64,000 bases of DNA from Candidatus Rhodoblastus alkanivorans. GTDB lineage: Bacteria; Pseudomonadota; Alphaproteobacteria; Rhizobiales; Beijerinckiaceae. Below the pieces are notes generated by a model. It was given only the letters and a program-made list of their open reading frames with translations. It did not search any database and was not told where the DNA came from. The translations under genes were made by a program, and so were the position numbers. Where the stretch lies: assembly GCF_022760755.1 (NCBI RefSeq), contig NZ_JAIVFP010000001.1, positions 2,522,001 through 2,586,000 of the forward strand. Reading direction: 5' to 3'. This document shows positions 63,597 through 64,000 of this stretch, piece by piece. Every line of letters starts with the position of its first letter. Position 1 is the stretch's first letter.

Positions 63597-64000
63597 TGTT
63601 CCCCTCCGTCGCGGCCTTGACGGCAGTTTGCGGCGAAACCGGGCTGCCGTTTTCGAGATCGGCCGGGGGCGACAGAATTACCCTGTCGCCGGCCTTGAGG
63701 CCCGCCATGATCGCGACCTGTCCGCCGGCGTGCGCGCCGGCGCGCACCAGCCGCAGATGGGCATGATCGTCCTTGCCGACGACGAAGACGCCGACGAGGC
63801 CGGCGCGCTCGGTCAGGGCCGCCTCGGGAACCGACAGAGCAGGCGTCTGGCCGAGATTGAAGCGCACTTCGGCGTAAGAGCCGAAGGGCGCGGCGGCGCC
63901 GCGGTCAAGCCACAGCTTGACGAGATGGGTGCGGGTCTGCGGATCGGCGGCGTCCACCAGGCTCGTCACTTTCGCCGGCAGGTCCTGCCCGTTGACGCGG
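63589..64000 (-). CDS. RND efflux periplasmic adaptor (partial)
   Basis: Only the C-terminal 136 codons are inside the window; the gene continues past 64000. The visible part has the adaptor's beta-barrel and membrane-proximal domain: VRFNLGQTPALSVPEAALTERAGLVGVFVVG, ARLVRAGAH, then GLKAGDRVILSPPADLENGSPV. It ends eight bases into the downstream permease gene. It joins the RND pump to an outer-membrane channel; no TolC-like gene is in view. Confidence 0.88.
   Translation of the reverse strand, partial: RVNGQDLPAKVTSLVDAADPQTRTHLVKLWLDRGAAAPFGSYAEVRFNLGQTPALSVPEAALTERAGLVGVFVVGKDDHAHLRLVRAGAHAGGQVAIMAGLKAGDRVILSPPADLENGSPVSPQTAVKAATEGNNG

Noticed and set aside
1-64000. tRNA, rRNA or CRISPR elements
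   Set aside because: No cloverleaf with a GGTTCGA-type arm, no ribosomal RNA-like block, and no regularly spaced repeat array was seen on reading the window; a covariance-model scan could still find a small RNA.

Overview
The window looks like the chromosome of a GC-rich alphaproteobacterium, most likely a member of the Hyphomicrobiales (the Beijerinckiaceae/Methylocystaceae/Methylobacteriaceae neighbourhood). The reasons are the lptF-lptG-lptD-surA-pdxA-rsmA order, a Tgt of the type that has lost its zinc ligands, a perfect EcfG-type stress promoter, Ti-plasmid-type transfer genes and the general codon bias. The species cannot be fixed from the sequence alone. No rRNA, tRNA or CRISPR array was found.

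Layout. Positions 1-9650 are a loosely packed block: an IS66 transposase relic, a lipoprotein hydrolase, a DUF302 protein behind an EcfG-type promoter, a flavin monooxygenase, the Na+/H+ antiporter NhaA, an overlapping operon of three very small genes, trehalose-6-phosphate synthase OtsA and a zinc-ribbon protein. Positions 9652-27445 form a genomic island inserted into the last codons of guaA. It is bounded by a 15-bp direct repeat and carries matching short repeat pairs inside both ends, which may be integrase arm sites. It encodes a tyrosine recombinase, an AlpA-like regulator, a Ti-type TraA relaxase with divergent traC-traD and an oriT-like nick region. Its cargo is a two-gene Druantia type III anti-phage operon (druH-druE), an AbiEi/AbiEii type IV toxin-antitoxin pair with duplicated promoter-operators, an orphan Phd/YefM antitoxin and a relic of a type I restriction subunit. 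No type IV secretion genes are present, so the island looks mobilizable rather than self-transmissible.

Positions 27431-49217 are ordinary core genome: guaA, a glycosyltransferase, a tmk-holB-tgt operon, a D,D-carboxypeptidase, an RlpA-like lipoprotein, pepA-holC, the LPS export operon with surA-pdxA-rsmA, two small membrane proteins of stress type, and a phosphatase plus GDP-fucose synthase pair. An AT-rich gap precedes a WcaJ-type polyprenyl-phosphate sugar transferase (49696-51144).

Positions 51220-64000 hold a copper/redox and envelope cluster: a PCuAC copper chaperone, a Crp/Fnr regulator, a DUF2946 protein, a P2-type cation ATPase, a PHA-synthase-like hydrolase, a SpoIIAA/STAS-like protein, an M50 protease, an accessory FtsH and an RND efflux pump whose adaptor gene runs off the window.

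Together the core genes serve envelope building (LptDFG, SurA, WcaJ, Fcl, D,D-carboxypeptidase, RlpA) and housekeeping (GuaA, Tmk, HolB, HolC, PepA, PdxA, RsmA, Tgt). The most interesting part is the guaA-inserted mobilizable defence island.
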